A DNA stretch of 64,000 nucleotides from Phialocephala subalpina (taxonomy: Eukaryota; Ascomycota; Leotiomycetes; Helotiales; Mollisiaceae). The position numbers and the translations under genes were made by a program. The notes beneath the pieces are model-generated. The model searched no databases. It was not told the origin of the DNA and worked only from the letters and a program-made list of their open reading frames with translations. Below are positions 51,264 through 63,131 of this stretch, piece after piece. The stretch's first letter is position 1, and the number at the start of each line of letters is the position of its first letter. The stretch spans positions 82,258-146,257 of the forward strand of contig FJOG01000060.1 in assembly GCA_900073065.1 (NCBI GenBank), written 5' to 3'.

Positions 51264-53084
51264 ATGGCACGATTCACCCCAGTCGTTCTCCGAAGATACC
51301 TGTTTGGAGGCCAGCTTCCAGGCCGTGGATGTCTTCGACAGCTGAGACATCGGCAGACTACACAATCTCTGTATTCCCAAAGGCATCACACAACTCTGGT
51401 GGAGGATGTAGACGGTAATGCCGCTTGGAAAGACGCACCAGTTGCGTTTCGGAAACAATTGAAGGGCGAGAAAAAGCTGAAGAAAGCACAAGGAAAGGGA
51501 AAGCGAAGTCAGAGCCTAGAGGAATGGGAATTGACGGTTGGCATCGAGATACACGCGCAATTGAACACCGCACGAAAGCTATTTTCCTCTGCCGCATCCA
51601 CGATAGATGAGGAACCCAACAGTCATGTCGCACTGTTCGATGTTGCGATGCCAGGCTCACAACCTATCTTCCAGAAAGAAACATTGATACCCGCAGTTCG
51701 AGCAGCGCTTGCACTGAATTGTGACATCAACAGGACCAGTCGATTCGATCGCAAACACTACTTTCACTGGGACCAGCCTTCAGGATATCAGATTACACAA
51801 TACTACGAACCGTTTGCTAAGGATGGCTACATTACTCTGTACGCACACGATGGCATCGCCAAGGAGGACGGTGACTCGATACAAATTGGCATCAAGCAAA
51901 TACAGATGGAGCAGGATACGGCCAAGACCATGTCACAGCCCGGAGATATACATCTGTTAGATTTCAATAGGGTCGGATTGCCATTGATTGAGATCATCAC
52001 ACTCCCCCAGATCCACCATCCAAGCACAGCTGCTGCACTGGTCCGAAAGATCCAGACCATTCTGGAATCTGTCGACGCTTGTGTACTAGGCATGCAGTCT
52101 GGAGGGTTACGAGCCGACGTCAATGTCTCAGTCAGCAGACGAGATGGATTTGGAGGATCACACGAATACGGTGGTGTGAAAGGGCTTGGTCAGCGAACAG
52201 AGATTAAGAATCTTAGCAGTTTCAAGGCTGTCGAAGATGCCATCATCGCAGAGCGTGACCGTCAAATTGACACTCTCGAAGCTGGAGGGGTCATCGAAGG
52301 CGAGACACGAGGATGGACAATTGGGGAAAAGACCACGAAACGATTGCGAGGCAAGGAAGGAGAAGTTGACTACAGGTATATGCCAGACCCAGATATTGCA
52401 CCAGTTGTCATTGGAGCAGATCTCCTCCACCATCTACAGCATTCAATGCCCGTTCTTCCCGACGAAGAGATCAATACTTTGGTCGAAGAATATGGTCTCA
52501 CTGCGAAAGATGCCATGTCTCTGACCTCTCACGATAACGGAGGTCGAGCCGAATACTTTTACAACGTGGTTGATGACTACATGAAACTCATTCCAGACCA
52601 GGACCTGAGCACAGCTGGCAGACTCTGTGGAAATTGGGTCTTGCATGAGATGGGTGGTCTGTCGCATCCTGAAGCAAACGAGGGGAACCCTTTGGGTATC
52701 ACAGACACCGGCGACTGCTTGATCAAAGCTACCAGCCTAGCTCATCTATTGCATCTCTTAATAGGAAAGAAGATCACTGGGAAGACCGCCAAGAAAGTTC
52801 TCGCGGAGCTGTTCGAAGCTGGAATACAGAACGTTGACACTGGTCCGGAAGCGATCGTTGACAGACTGGGACTATGGTACACGCCTCTTTCGAATAGAGA
52901 ATACGTCGACATGGCCAAAACTGTACTTGATGCGAACGTCATGGAAGAGATATTGGCTGGCAAGACTGGAAAGCTCAATTTTTTGGTTGGGCAGATGATG
53001 AGAATGGATACTGAAGGCAGTGTCGATCCACAACAAGCTACAGCTGTTCTGCAGAAGCTCATTAAGGAAAACTGGAAGAGTTAG
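51264..53084 (+). CDS. PET112: mitochondrial glutamyl-tRNA(Gln) amidotransferase subunit B
   Basis: A single exon of 606 residues. The first about 40 residues (MARFTPVVLRRYLFGGQLPG and on) are Arg-rich and non-acidic, a mitochondrial presequence. The GatB core follows: LTVGIEIHAQLNTARKLFSS, the DVAMPGSQPIF loop, FDRKHYFHWDQPSGYQITQYY, GLPLIEIITLPQI, GGLRADVNVSV, TEIKNLSSFKAVEDAI, GEVDYRYMPDPDIAPV. The C-terminal GatB/YqeY tRNA-binding domain ends ILAGKTGKLNFLVGQMMR. The GatCAB-type complex converts Glu-tRNA(Gln) to Gln-tRNA(Gln) in the mitochondrion, with GatB phosphorylating the bound glutamate. All core motifs are intact. This is a conserved housekeeping gene and a useful anchor for orthology of the window. 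Confidence 0.96.
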   Translation: MARFTPVVLRRYLFGGQLPGRGCLRQLRHRQTTQSLYSQRHHTTLVEDVDGNAAWKDAPVAFRKQLKGEKKLKKAQGKGKRSQSLEEWELTVGIEIHAQLNTARKLFSSAASTIDEEPNSHVALFDVAMPGSQPIFQKETLIPAVRAALALNCDINRTSRFDRKHYFHWDQPSGYQITQYYEPFAKDGYITLYAHDGIAKEDGDSIQIGIKQIQMEQDTAKTMSQPGDIHLLDFNRVGLPLIEIITLPQIHHPSTAAALVRKIQTILESVDACVLGMQSGGLRADVNVSVSRRDGFGGSHEYGGVKGLGQRTEIKNLSSFKAVEDAIIAERDRQIDTLEAGGVIEGETRGWTIGEKTTKRLRGKEGEVDYRYMPDPDIAPVVIGADLLHHLQHSMPVLPDEEINTLVEEYGLTAKDAMSLTSHDNGGRAEYFYNVVDDYMKLIPDQDLSTAGRLCGNWVLHEMGGLSHPEANEGNPLGITDTGDCLIKATSLAHLLHLLIGKKITGKTAKKVLAELFEAGIQNVDTGPEAIVDRLGLWYTPLSNREYVDMAKTVLDANVMEEILAGKTGKLNFLVGQMMRMDTEGSVDPQQATAVLQKLIKENWKS

Positions 53085-53342
53085 AACCCTCAATTCGGCT
53101 GCTTTTCTCCCATAGTCCACTTCACCGCTCCGTGGCTTTCACTTGATTTCTACAAACGACCCGGCAAGCTGCATCTCTGCAACGAAGCGAAGGCATTCCT
53201 GACGCGATAGCCTAATTACGTCTTCACCTACAAACGAACCACCATCTCTCCATTTATACAAGACCAATCCCCATCCGCAGACTCAGCAGCAAGGCATATT
53301 CAGATCACTTTCACATCCGTTCTCCTACCCCGCTTGCGCATC

Positions 53343-54287
53343 ATGGACGACTTCTTCAAAGCTATTTCGCAAAGTGTTAGAGGCACGCGAAAGCATACCC
53401 TGGAAGATACGTCGGAAGAATCACCACTCTCTCTGTTGACACCTTCCACCAGGGCATCTATCCTAGCAGACGATTTATTCAACTTCTCCGCAATGGTGTA
53501 CGAACTTCCCGATCCCAACCAAGAACTCTCTATCCAATTATTTAAACCTCTCGACGTCTTCCATCCATTCCCCGAGCTCCCTATCGAGATCCGCCTGAGA
53601 ATCTGGCGTCTCACCTTCCCAAAGCATCGAAACATGAACCTCGATCCATGTTATGGGCTAAGGACTAGGGATATGGCGAAGTGGTTGCGTCCAAGAACGA
53701 TCCGCGAGTTGCCTGTGACGCTATGCATCAATCAAGAAAGTCGGGAAGAGGCATTGCGCCATTACACTATCCTCTATCAAGGAGATTTGCCGGGTGCGAA
53801 GAAATCCTTGCGCCACAGACTCCCCTATCTGAACGTCTACTCCCGCTCCCGCTTCAGAATATGCGACAGACCTTTCTGCATCGATCCGAGGAAAGAGTCT
53901 CTATGGATTTATGGGCGCGCAACCACCGACGGATGCGAGCTCTTGTGTCGACAGCGATGGCTGGAGTATGTTGATAGCAAGCTTCCAGGAGGTTTGAAAT
54001 CGATACGTTCCCTTGAGGTCCTATGTGTCGATCTGTCGGCGCCTGTCCTCGACCTGGCAACAATATGGGGTGTTGGGCTGAACAATCGTCGTGGGGGACT
54101 GGAGTGGTTTCATGGTCTGAAGTCGCTTCATTTGATGTTGGACGATGACTTCAACAATCGTGTGGTAGGTGGAGAGGTGGATCGTGTCAAGGAGTGTTAT
54201 CGGCGATATCAGCTTCGAGTACCTTCGTGTTGCATTCCTGAGATCACAGTCACAGAGGTGATACCGCCACGATATTCAGCGCTGTAG
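53343..54287 (+). CDS. 2EXR-domain protein
   Basis: A single exon from the ATG at 53343 of about 314 residues. After an 80-residue polar lead, FHPFPELPIEIRLRIWRLTF followed by LPVTLCINQESREEALRHYT gives the 2EXR motif. The remainder resembles other family members (FCIDPRKESLWIYG, LKSIRSLEVLCVDL, EWFHGLKSLHLML). Function unknown. It is a paralogue of the gene at 46.0-46.9 kb in family terms only; the sequences differ widely. Confidence 0.85.
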   Translation: MDDFFKAISQSVRGTRKHTLEDTSEESPLSLLTPSTRASILADDLFNFSAMVYELPDPNQELSIQLFKPLDVFHPFPELPIEIRLRIWRLTFPKHRNMNLDPCYGLRTRDMAKWLRPRTIRELPVTLCINQESREEALRHYTILYQGDLPGAKKSLRHRLPYLNVYSRSRFRICDRPFCIDPRKESLWIYGRATTDGCELLCRQRWLEYVDSKLPGGLKSIRSLEVLCVDLSAPVLDLATIWGVGLNNRRGGLEWFHGLKSLHLMLDDDFNNRVVGGEVDRVKECYRRYQLRVPSCCIPEITVTEVIPPRYSAL

Positions 54288-54827
54288 ACTTGATGAGGCT
54301 CGGAGGTTGTGGGAGTTCGTGCGCTTTCGCAACGGTGACTGGCGAAAGATCAGTGGTTGTCTGAATAGGAAGGAACGACTACGAGATTTGGGTGGCGCTT
54401 GGATGAGCTCGCCAATGAAGCTTCCTACTATTTTGACTCCCCATTGCACCTTCCTTCCTCCCTCTCTTCCTTCTCTCCACTCTATTTCTAGTCTTCTTTC
54501 CCGCATTTACAACTTTCTTTCGTCTTTTCAGTCTTCAAATCGTACATCGCATTATCGAAGCCTTCCTTGCCCTACTTCCTCGCCTTCCATCTGCTCTTCT
54601 TTCATGAACGATTACTTAATCGAGATCCTCGCGGGAATAGGTCGGGAGCTGGTCCTATTTCAGGCAAGGGGGGACTGTGTTGGTCGCGTTTCACATCTGT
54701 GCAGCGCACCTGTACCCAATGGACGGGCCTGAATTACCGCGCCTTACACGCGCACCCTGTTTTGAATATTGTCATTCATTTTCGTGGTCCATTTCTTCCG
54801 ATCTCTCCCACAAAACTTTCGCGATAA
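54288..54827. other. intergenic region with C/T-rich promoter
   Basis: 54440-54600 is strongly C/T-rich on the plus strand, typical of promoters of filamentous ascomycete genes. No coding region is supported. Confidence 0.4.
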
Positions 54828-56969
54828 ATGGATGTCAATCGATTAAATTTGGAGGATAGGACTTCTCTCCCCTCCTCATCACCCAACGACAACGGGGACG
54901 AAAATGAAGTCAATTTTACCCCAGGAACTACCAACCCCAACTCCACAATTGATTATCTATGCGAAAGGTGCAAAGAAATCAACTTTGACGAGGTCTTGTA
55001 CGGCGAAAGGAAGCCACTTCAATGGAGTGGCGAGAAACAAGATGTGATTGAGCGCCTAGGACCGGTCGAGAATTGGGACACCGATTCGTGTGCCCTTTGC
55101 AAGGCTTTGTTCAATTTGATTCCGATGAAGATCCGAGAAAAACCACTGGACACGTATGCGCTACAATCTTTTTCTTCCGAACAGGCTACCATCGAGATGT
55201 ATGGGCCAGATGTAGCAGACCATTATCCCCTTCTGGCTGATCTCCCTCGAAGGGTTATACTGCAGATGCGGGACACCGAGGCTATTGAGTCGAGCTTCAA
55301 GGCTCTCATTCCACAAACCGGGGGCGAGAACTTTGTCCGAATTCTTAATCCCGCAATTGTTGATTACGACGTTCTGAGAGGTTGGCTGTCAGTGTGCCTC
55401 AGCATCCACACGAATATTTGTTCCTCGAAATATCGGACAACTGTTCAATACCTCAAAGTCCTTGATTGTGAAACCCGCAAGCTTGTTTCTGCAGACAATC
55501 TTCCGTATATCACTCTCAGCTATATGTGGGGTGCGAATGAGCGTCCACCCCTCTATACCGAGCAACTTGGACACGGCCTTCCACCAACAATTGAGGATTC
55601 AATTACTGTCACCCTCAAACTGGGCTATCGGTATCTCTGGATCGATCGATACTGCATCAATCAACAGAACAATGAACAAGCAATGTCCCAGATCCAGCAA
55701 ATGGATTCAATCTACAAGGACTCCGAAGTCACCATCGTTGCGGCTGCAGGAGTCGGTCCTGGATATGGCCTTCCTGGAGTCAGCCGTCCTCGACGCCCAC
55801 AGTCCATCGTCAACCTCGGTCAGCTCCAGCTCATCAATCCTGGTTCGATCGCAAGGGAGGTTCTGAGAGAGTCCCGTTGGTCGACAAGAGGCTGGACGTT
55901 CCAGGAAGCATATCTATCCAAACGACGTATAATCTTCACTGACGAGCAGGTGTACTATGAGTGTAGCGGGATGTACAGCTACGAATCTCTTAATGTCCCA
56001 CTGAGGAAGATGCATGCCGAAGAAGGCCAGATTCTCGATAAGAAATATATTTACAATCTCGATGGCAGGAACACCGATGGCAAAATTGTCGTCTTTCCCG
56101 GAGGAGTGGGGCACGAACCACTTCATATCTTCGATCGCATCATAGACTTCTCGGTCAAGTCCCTGACATACACGTCAGATAAGCTGAGTGGTTTCTTGGG
56201 AATAGCCAAAGCGTTCGAGAAGGGACCTCATCGTATCCGCAATCTCTGGGGCTCGCCCATCCTGCCCAAACCAGCTGAACAATCAACACCAGCGAGCTAC
56301 CACGTCACAGAGTTTCTTTCGTCTATGGTCTGGTTGTACGGAGAAGCCGAGCGTGTCCCTTCTTTCCCGAGTTGGTCCTGGGTTGGCTGGGACGGTGACC
56401 TCTTCTTCAGCTCCATGGGCAACTTCTATGGTCTCGACCAAGCACCTGCTACCACAGTCAGTATCGAGCTCGTCGAGGGAGAAATCTTGCCCTGGGACAC
56501 ATTCCACGAACAGTACGCCAAAGTGAACAGCCTGACTAATATCAGTCAATACATCCATATCTCCGGCTGGGCAGTTCCAATCACGATCCTCAAGCGCAAT
56601 GGCCTGTCATGTCGCACCCAACTCTCTTTCCGCGATGGCTGCTATCTTTCCTGGAAATTCGACCAGCATGACTCCCGCTTTACCGGCGATACTTGTACCG
56701 GCCTCCTAACAGTCGATAACAGGGATCCAAATCTGGATAGAATGATCTTCATGTTGCTTGTTGCTAAAGTTGATGGGAAGATGGAGAGGGTAGGGGGCAG
56801 CTGGCTTCCGCTGGATAGCATTCTGTATGATGAGAGTGGTGAGCCGGTGCTGAGAAAGGGTCAGAAATATGGGGAGAAGTTTGCGAAGTGGGATGATCTT
56901 GTGGAGAGGTATGGGGAGGTGTGGTACGGGGAGCTGGTGTCGAGTTATGAGACAGTGAGATTGGGGTGA
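54828..56969 (+). CDS. HET-domain protein, intact
   Basis: A single exon of 713 residues. The N-terminus has paired CxxC motifs (LCERCKEINF and CALCKALFNL), a common lead-in of this HET subfamily and possibly zinc-binding. The HET core reads LPYITLSYMWGANERPPLYT, YRYLWIDRYCINQQNNEQAM, MDSIYKDSEVTIVAAAG, ESRWSTRGWTFQEAYLSKRR and YECSGMYSYES. The C-terminal part is WSWVGWDGDLFF with a Trp-rich beta region (VAPI-like ISGWAVPIT). HET proteins trigger programmed cell death in vegetative incompatibility, but most genomic copies have no tested role. No lesion was seen, in contrast to the HET gene at 43-45 kb. Confidence 0.92.
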   Translation: MDVNRLNLEDRTSLPSSSPNDNGDENEVNFTPGTTNPNSTIDYLCERCKEINFDEVLYGERKPLQWSGEKQDVIERLGPVENWDTDSCALCKALFNLIPMKIREKPLDTYALQSFSSEQATIEMYGPDVADHYPLLADLPRRVILQMRDTEAIESSFKALIPQTGGENFVRILNPAIVDYDVLRGWLSVCLSIHTNICSSKYRTTVQYLKVLDCETRKLVSADNLPYITLSYMWGANERPPLYTEQLGHGLPPTIEDSITVTLKLGYRYLWIDRYCINQQNNEQAMSQIQQMDSIYKDSEVTIVAAAGVGPGYGLPGVSRPRRPQSIVNLGQLQLINPGSIAREVLRESRWSTRGWTFQEAYLSKRRIIFTDEQVYYECSGMYSYESLNVPLRKMHAEEGQILDKKYIYNLDGRNTDGKIVVFPGGVGHEPLHIFDRIIDFSVKSLTYTSDKLSGFLGIAKAFEKGPHRIRNLWGSPILPKPAEQSTPASYHVTEFLSSMVWLYGEAERVPSFPSWSWVGWDGDLFFSSMGNFYGLDQAPATTVSIELVEGEILPWDTFHEQYAKVNSLTNISQYIHISGWAVPITILKRNGLSCRTQLSFRDGCYLSWKFDQHDSRFTGDTCTGLLTVDNRDPNLDRMIFMLLVAKVDGKMERVGGSWLPLDSILYDESGEPVLRKGQKYGEKFAKWDDLVERYGEVWYGELVSSYETVRLG

Positions 56970-57679
56970 TTGTCGGTCTTGATGGGAGGGAATTGAAGAG
57001 GCTCATTTGCTAGGCCTTGGAACGGACATGCTTTGTCGGCCTTTTTCTTGCAAATTGTAGGGCTCTTACTGCCTGCGTCCAAGACAGACATTTTGGAATG
57101 TCAGTCGCATACTCCAAAGAGTCGCGGATGCCCACCTGCCCTGGCCATGGATGGACAATCTCTAACATGTCATCACGTGCCGTCACCGACTTGGCCGATC
57201 TCATCCCACTCTTCAAACTTACCTCCAACTTCTCCAACGGCAGTTCACTTCCTTCCCAAACGGCTCCATATCGTTCCCCTATCGGAAGCCCGCGCAAAAT
57301 CCTCCCAGAATCCACCATACGCGGTCTTCATCCTCCTAATTACCCACTGATCTGCACGAAGAGGAGATGTCACTGCATCCTTATCAGTTCGCGACTCTGA
57401 CGTCGTTCCACACTAAGACGAGGAGGCAAGTGTTTTCTTGGATGTTGATAAGTCGACCGTACTTTCATAGCCCGCGGCGACTGTCATATTGATAGTAATG
57501 CAACGGTCTTGCATATCTACATGGATGGTGTGTAAAGGTTTCGTGTTATCTGGGTAATTGCCTATCTTGACTTCAGATGTTCTATATATTTATCATCCCC
57601 CAGGTTCTTCTCATATTCTTGTTGCTTCTTTCTGTCATCGCCAGTGCAGGAACTATCACTCGACTTGACCTGAGTCAAA
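56970..57679. other. intergenic region
   Basis: Promoter of the urea transporter gene. Overlapping short frames only, none supported. Confidence 0.4.
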
Positions 57680-60139
57680 ATGGCCTCCTCGGACGGCATC
57701 CAAGTCCTCTCTAGCGGCGTAGGCTACGGCATCGTCGTCGGAATAGGAGCGTTCTTTGCCCTTCTCATGTAAGTCCCGCAATCAATCAACCATCCTCGTA
57801 CTGACAGCATCTATTCAGGCTAGCAATAACCTACCTCCAAAACCGCTACACATCCTACTCAACCCACCAAGCCGAAGAATTCAACACCGCCTCCCGCTCC
57901 GTAAAACCCGGCCTCATCGCCGCCGGCATTGTCTCCTCATGGACCTGGTCCGCTACTCTCCTGACCTCCAGCACATTCGCATATACCTATGGAATATCTG
58001 GACCCATGTGGTACGGCGCGATGGGAACGTGGCAAATTCTACTCTTCGCTCTAATCGCAATCAAGATCAAAGCGAATACGCCCGGTGCTCACACGTTTCC
58101 TGAGATTGTCCTTAGTAGACATGGAACGGTAGCGCATCTAACGTATCTGTTTTATGGGTGGGCGACGAATATGCTGGTTGGTGCTTGTCTTGTCCTAGGC
58201 GGGAGTCAAGTCGTTGGTGCGCTCTCAGGAGTTAACGTCTACGCTGCTTGCTTCCTCATCCCTCTCGTGGTAGCAGCGTATGTCATCGCAGGTGGCTTGC
58301 GAAGCACCTTCATCGCAGACTACACCCACACAGCCATCCTCTTCGTCTCAATCTTCGTCTTCGGATTCTCGATCTACAGCACCAACCCCGCAGTCGGCTC
58401 TCCAGGGAAATTCTACGACCTCCTAATTGAAGCCAATGCGAAAATGCCGATTGCGGATAACCATGAAGGTTCGTATCTTACGTTTAAGAGTAATGGGGGA
58501 TTGGTGTTTGCTGTGGATTTGTTTGTTGCGGGTTTTAGTACGGTGTGGTTGGATCAGGCGTATTGGCAGAGGGCTATTGCTTCGAGGCCGGAGACGAGTG
58601 TTAAGGCGTATATTTTTGGGGGGTTGGCGTGGTATGGGATTCCGTTTGGGTTTGCGACTGCGATGGTAAGCTTATTTCCATACAAAATTGCTGTCTTTGT
58701 CTGTGTGAGTTCCGGAGCTTGGAGCTGTCTTAGGAGCTGAGCCACTTTGTTTGCATGCAGACTCCTGCGACAGCTCTCAGCTCCGGGGTTCCCTCCCACG
58801 AAATGAATTTTTACAGTGCTAATTCGTTGGGCAGGGACTGGGTTGTGCAGCGTTGACCACTTCTCCCGACTTTCCCACATATCCAAACCCATTGTCGGCA
58901 GCTCAAAATGGAGCAGGTCTCTCATCACCCGCTACGGCGATCGCATTACTCGGAAAAGGAGGGGCGGGACTCATGTTGCTTTTGCTATTCATGGCTGTCA
59001 CATCCTCAACATCAGCAGAGCTCATCGCGGTCAGCAGTTTGTTGACATTCGACGTCTACAAAACGTACATAAAACCCACCGCCACCTCCACGGAACTAGT
59101 CAAAGTCTCCCACTACGGAATCATCCTCTACGCTTTGGTCCTAGCAGCATTCTGCTGTATCCTTAACGCCGCCAGCATAAACCTCACTTGGCTCCTCACC
59201 GTGCTCGGTATCATCGTCGGCGGGGCTTCGATCCCTGTCGGTTTGGTTCTGCTCTGGGGGAGGATGAGTACAGTAGCAGTGTTGTTCTCGCCTTGGATTG
59301 GATTCTTCTCTGGCCTCATTGCGTGGTTCGTCGTCACGCATTTAAGGTCGGGAGCTATCAACGTCACCAATACAGGCGATGCTACGAATGCTGTAGCAGG
59401 CAATGTTACGAGTTGGGGAATGGGATTCTTGATGGCGGTCGTTCTATCTTTCGCCTTTCCTGGCAAATTCGAAAGCCACGACGAAGGACACATCGCACGC
59501 GCAAATAAAATCAACGGCGTCTCTCCCTCCAACGGCCCTTCCCCTCAAACATCAAGTCCACCAAATGGCTCCTCATCGCCAACAGAAGAAAAAGACACCA
59601 TCTCAGCAGATCCAGAAAAGACAGCAACGGGAACAGAACCACCCTCAGACCCCGCACCAGACATAATAATCAAAACCGGCAACGAAATAGTCGATTTCCT
59701 GGAGACATCACATATCCAACCAATGGATCCGGCGGAAGTCAAGAAAGCGACTCATCTAGCTGTTGGGTTTAATGTTTTGTTCTTGGCTGTGGCTATTTTG
59801 TTTGTTCCGTTTCTGCTGTTTGGGGGGGAGTGGGTGTTTAGTAGGGGCGCATTTGTGGGGTGGTGTGTTGTTAGTTTTTTGGTAAGTTGTTGAATTCTTT
59901 CTTTGCAGGGTGCTTGGGGAGATTTGGGGTGAAGGGTGTGGGGAGGTGGTGCTTGAGAAAGTGTTGTGTTTGAAAAGGCGAGGTGTTTGAAGTGAAAGAA
60001 TCATGCTGACTTTTGGTAGTGGGTGTGGTGTAGTATGATTATTTGTGTTATATGGCCGGTGGTGGAGAGTAGAAGGACGATTTGGAGGATTATGAAAGGT
60101 GTTGTAGGTGATGCTGGTGGGAAGGGGACGAAAGCTTGA
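57680..60139 (+). CDS. DUR3-type urea/polyamine transporter (sodium:solute symporter family)
   Basis: Exons 57680-57768, 57819-58665, 58835-59881 and 60020-60139 encode 700 residues. About fifteen hydrophobic segments are spread through the protein. Family landmarks are SVKPGLIAAGIVSSWTWSAT, TFAYTYGISGPMWYGAMGTW, GALSGVNVYAACFLIPLVVA, VFAVDLFVAGFSTVWLDQAY, ELIAVSSLLTFDVYKTYIKP and GIIVGGASIPVGLVLLWGRM. A long acidic, Ser/Pro/Thr-rich loop (about residues 540-620) faces the cytoplasm. The final exon restores VIWPVVESRRTIWRIMKGV; without it the frame would end early at 59893. Fungal DUR3 proteins import urea and some polyamines at the plasma membrane under nitrogen limitation. Regulation could not be read reliably from the promoter. 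Confidence 0.9.
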
Positions 60140-60608
60140 AGTTATAAAAGTCGAGTCAGGAAATTGAAGGGAGTAGACCATTGTTAACTACTAAATCTGT
60201 GTCATAGGGTAATGACCTCAATTGAGACAGCCCGTTTGGAGTTTTAATTGTCAGTTCTCTCCATGCCCGCACGATTGCATGGACAGTCACGTGTAAAGCC
60301 TTGAAATAAGGTTGGGACTTTTTACTTGTATAGAGCCATTATAGGTCTAAGTTGGGGAGCATAAGGAATTTAATGGGGTCTGATACGACACACTTATAAA
60401 CATTCAATTATCAAGTACGCTAAACCAATCTTGTCAACAGTCGCTAACCAACCACGACCGTGCCCGCTCTCGAGGCTGTCGATAAAGGCATCAAACGTCC
60501 ACGTCAACAACACCGAACGCCGTCAACAGCGCCTGTAAATGCACATAAATACCAGCAACATCCACACAGTCAATCCGTCCTATTATTTCTCAACTCTCAC
60601 GCCCAAAA
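60140..60608. other. intergenic region
   Basis: 3' flank of the transporter and promoter of the hydrolase. No feature was seen. Confidence 0.4.
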
Positions 60609-61910
60609 ATGGCATCCCCAACGCCTTTCAAAGTCGCAATCCCTCAAGAGAAGCTTGACCTTCTCAAACAAAAGCTAAGCCTCACGTCCTTCCCTACCGA
60701 GTCATCAGATGTAGGCTGGGAGCGCGGCTGTCCCTTGGCGGATGTGCAGCGTCTCACGAAAGCATGGCAAACCTTCGACTGGCGCGCTGCTGAAGCCAAA
60801 CTCAACGAGGTGCCACAATTTACGACACCAATTGGAGTAGATGGCTTTGGGGAGATTGACGTCCATTTCGTGTGGCAGAGGAGTTCTATCAAGTGTGCAG
60901 TGCCGCTGCTCTTCGTACACGGCTGGCCTGGCTCCTTCATAGAGGTGCTGAAAATTCTTCCTTTGCTCGTGGATGAAGCTCGAGGAGAAGGGCCAGCCTT
61001 TAACATTGTAGCGCCTTCGCTCCCGAATTTCGGGTTTAGCCAGGGGGTTACGATACCTGGTTTTGGAATGGCGCAATATGCGGAGTGTTTCCACAAACTA
61101 ATGACGAAGTTGGGGTATGGCGAGTATGTTACGCAGGGTGGAGATATTGGATATAGTGTCACGAGAGCACTAGGGCTGTTGTATCCAAAGAGTTGCAAAG
61201 CAAGTCATATCAATCTGATTCCGATATCAGTCCCTCCAACTTGGTCGAAGAACCCATTGTTGGCGTTGCGGCATGCAGTTTCTCCATATACTGAGAAAGA
61301 GAAGAAGGGACTAGAGAGGAGTCAGTGGTTCGAAAAGGAGGGAAGAGGGTAAATTCTCTATCTCCTTTCATGCCTTTCAAGAATATGTATCATACGATCT
61401 GACGCCAACAGATACAACCTCGAACAGTCAACCAACCCCCAGACCCTGGCTTACGCCCTCCATGACTCCCCCGTAGCTCTCCTCTCCTGGATCTACGAAA
61501 AACTCCACGACTGGTCTGACGCCTACCCGTGGACCGACGATGAAATACTAACATGGGTCTCCATCTACCGATTCTCTCGCGCCGGCCCTGGTGCAGCTCA
61601 TAGAATTTACTACGAGAGCAACCACAACTATGTTGCTGCCGGACGGGGACTGAAGATATTAAATCCGGTGGATATGCGATCTTGGTTGCCCATTGTGAAG
61701 TTAGGATTGTCGTGGAATCCGAAGGAGATTATTGTTCCACCGAGGATGTTGGGGAGAACTCTAGGATCGGTTGTCTACGAGGCAGATAATGAGAGTGGAG
61801 GACATTTTTACGCGCATGAGCGGCCTGAGTGGCTTGCTAGGGATCTGAGGACGATGTTTGGGAAAACCGGAGGGGCGTTTGGAGTTGTGAAGGGGAGGGA
61901 GGGGTATTGA
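60609..61910 (+). CDS. epoxide hydrolase (alpha/beta hydrolase with EHN domain)
   Basis: Two exons (60609-61348, 61412-61910; 63 bp intron joining EGRG-YNLE) encode 412 residues. The N-terminal EHN domain starts FKVAIPQEKLDLLKQKLSL and contains WERGCPLADVQRLTKAWQTF. The hydrolase fold has the oxyanion HGWPG in LLFVHGWPGSFIEVL, the nucleophile Asp in VTQGGDIGYSVTRALGL and the catalytic His in SGGHFYAHERPEWLARDL. Ring-opening Tyr candidates lie in the cap (IYYESNHNY). This is the microsomal-type epoxide hydrolase architecture used for detoxification or secondary metabolism. No membrane anchor or signal peptide is present, so it should be cytosolic. Substrate unknown. Confidence 0.93.
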
Positions 61911-63131
61911 GGTTGGCGACTAGGAGTGCGATGACGCAAAGTTCGTGAATATGAGGTGCTGGAGCTGATGATTGGAGCCAGGTGCTACACGACCTGAACG
62001 CGAACTAAGGTGACTCGTACGCCCTGTGGGAGGCGAGAACGGATCACCGGTAATATGGCGCCGGTCTTATGGTGCGATTGTGAATATTAGAATTTAAAGA
62101 TTCATTAAACCGTGATGCATCTCTCGCTGCTTCCGGACATTCATTTGAAGTATCTGAAAAGTCTTACGCATTCCAAGAATCGTGATGCCCCACGCGGATA
62201 ATGCTTTGACGGCAAAGAAAGGTGTTTGGCTGAACCCAAATGTCATATCAGTTGGAGGATTCAGAATCGGCGGAGACGCCTAGAGGGAAGCGTCACATGT
62301 TGACATGAAGCCACATTATCGGCATTGATTTACTAGGAAGCTCTGCCTGATCGAGATGAGCCAGTGAGAGCACTTTACATTCCCACTTAGCTAGAAGGGC
62401 AGATTTGACATCAATACCATTCCTTTTGCCCTGACCACTTCCGCAACCGATACACGTGACTAACAGGTACCCCGCCAGAGTCCATTCTCGTAGGGATTTT
62501 ACAAGAAGCACTCTGGATAATGTATTGGATGTGGGGCAGTGGTTCCGCAAGTCTAGGCCAAAGCCTGTCGTTTCTCAAGTGCATACTCAATCTGGCTGTA
62601 GTCCAACCAGAGATGTGTAGATTTTTGATTATGTCTCTGGTCGAAATGTGCGGATCGAACTCAATGTATAAGAAGAAGCTGCAGAACGAGGTAACCTGCA
62701 TACGCCCTCCTCATCTCCCAACTTCTCACCGCTGCTGTGCTGGTTCGCCTCACTTCATCCTCTCACCGATCATATTCGTTCAATCCTCACACCTGCTTAT
62801 CTAAGCAAACAAATCGACATTAGGTCCAATTTGCTTCCAAGTACGAATGTGTAGAATGAGTCATCTGCACTGTGCACGTGATAGTTCAGCAAGGAGGTAT
62901 GGACACTTGCCAATAATATAAGTATAGAGATCTGTCCATACGACAAAGAGTAGTCTAGTCAATATATTCAATCCTCGAACCTGTTAGGAATCATCTGTCT
63001 TCTGCCTCCTGGTGTTAGAGAATATATAATAGATTGGCGTAAGTCACCTTCTACGGTAAGCTAAATAATTGTCCCAAGTAGGGGTTCTGGTTTCTCCGAA
63101 TTCAATGAATACTAAGTTTTAGAGCAGCACT
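61911..63131. other. long intergenic region, no supported gene
   Basis: Short frames on both strands only. No tRNA, TIR or repeat was recognised. Confidence 0.4.

Noticed and set aside
59882..59908. A 27-nt GTAAGT...CAG intron at the end of the DUR3 gene
   Set aside because: Too short for a fungal intron; a 138-nt intron ending at 60019 restores a family-like C-terminus.
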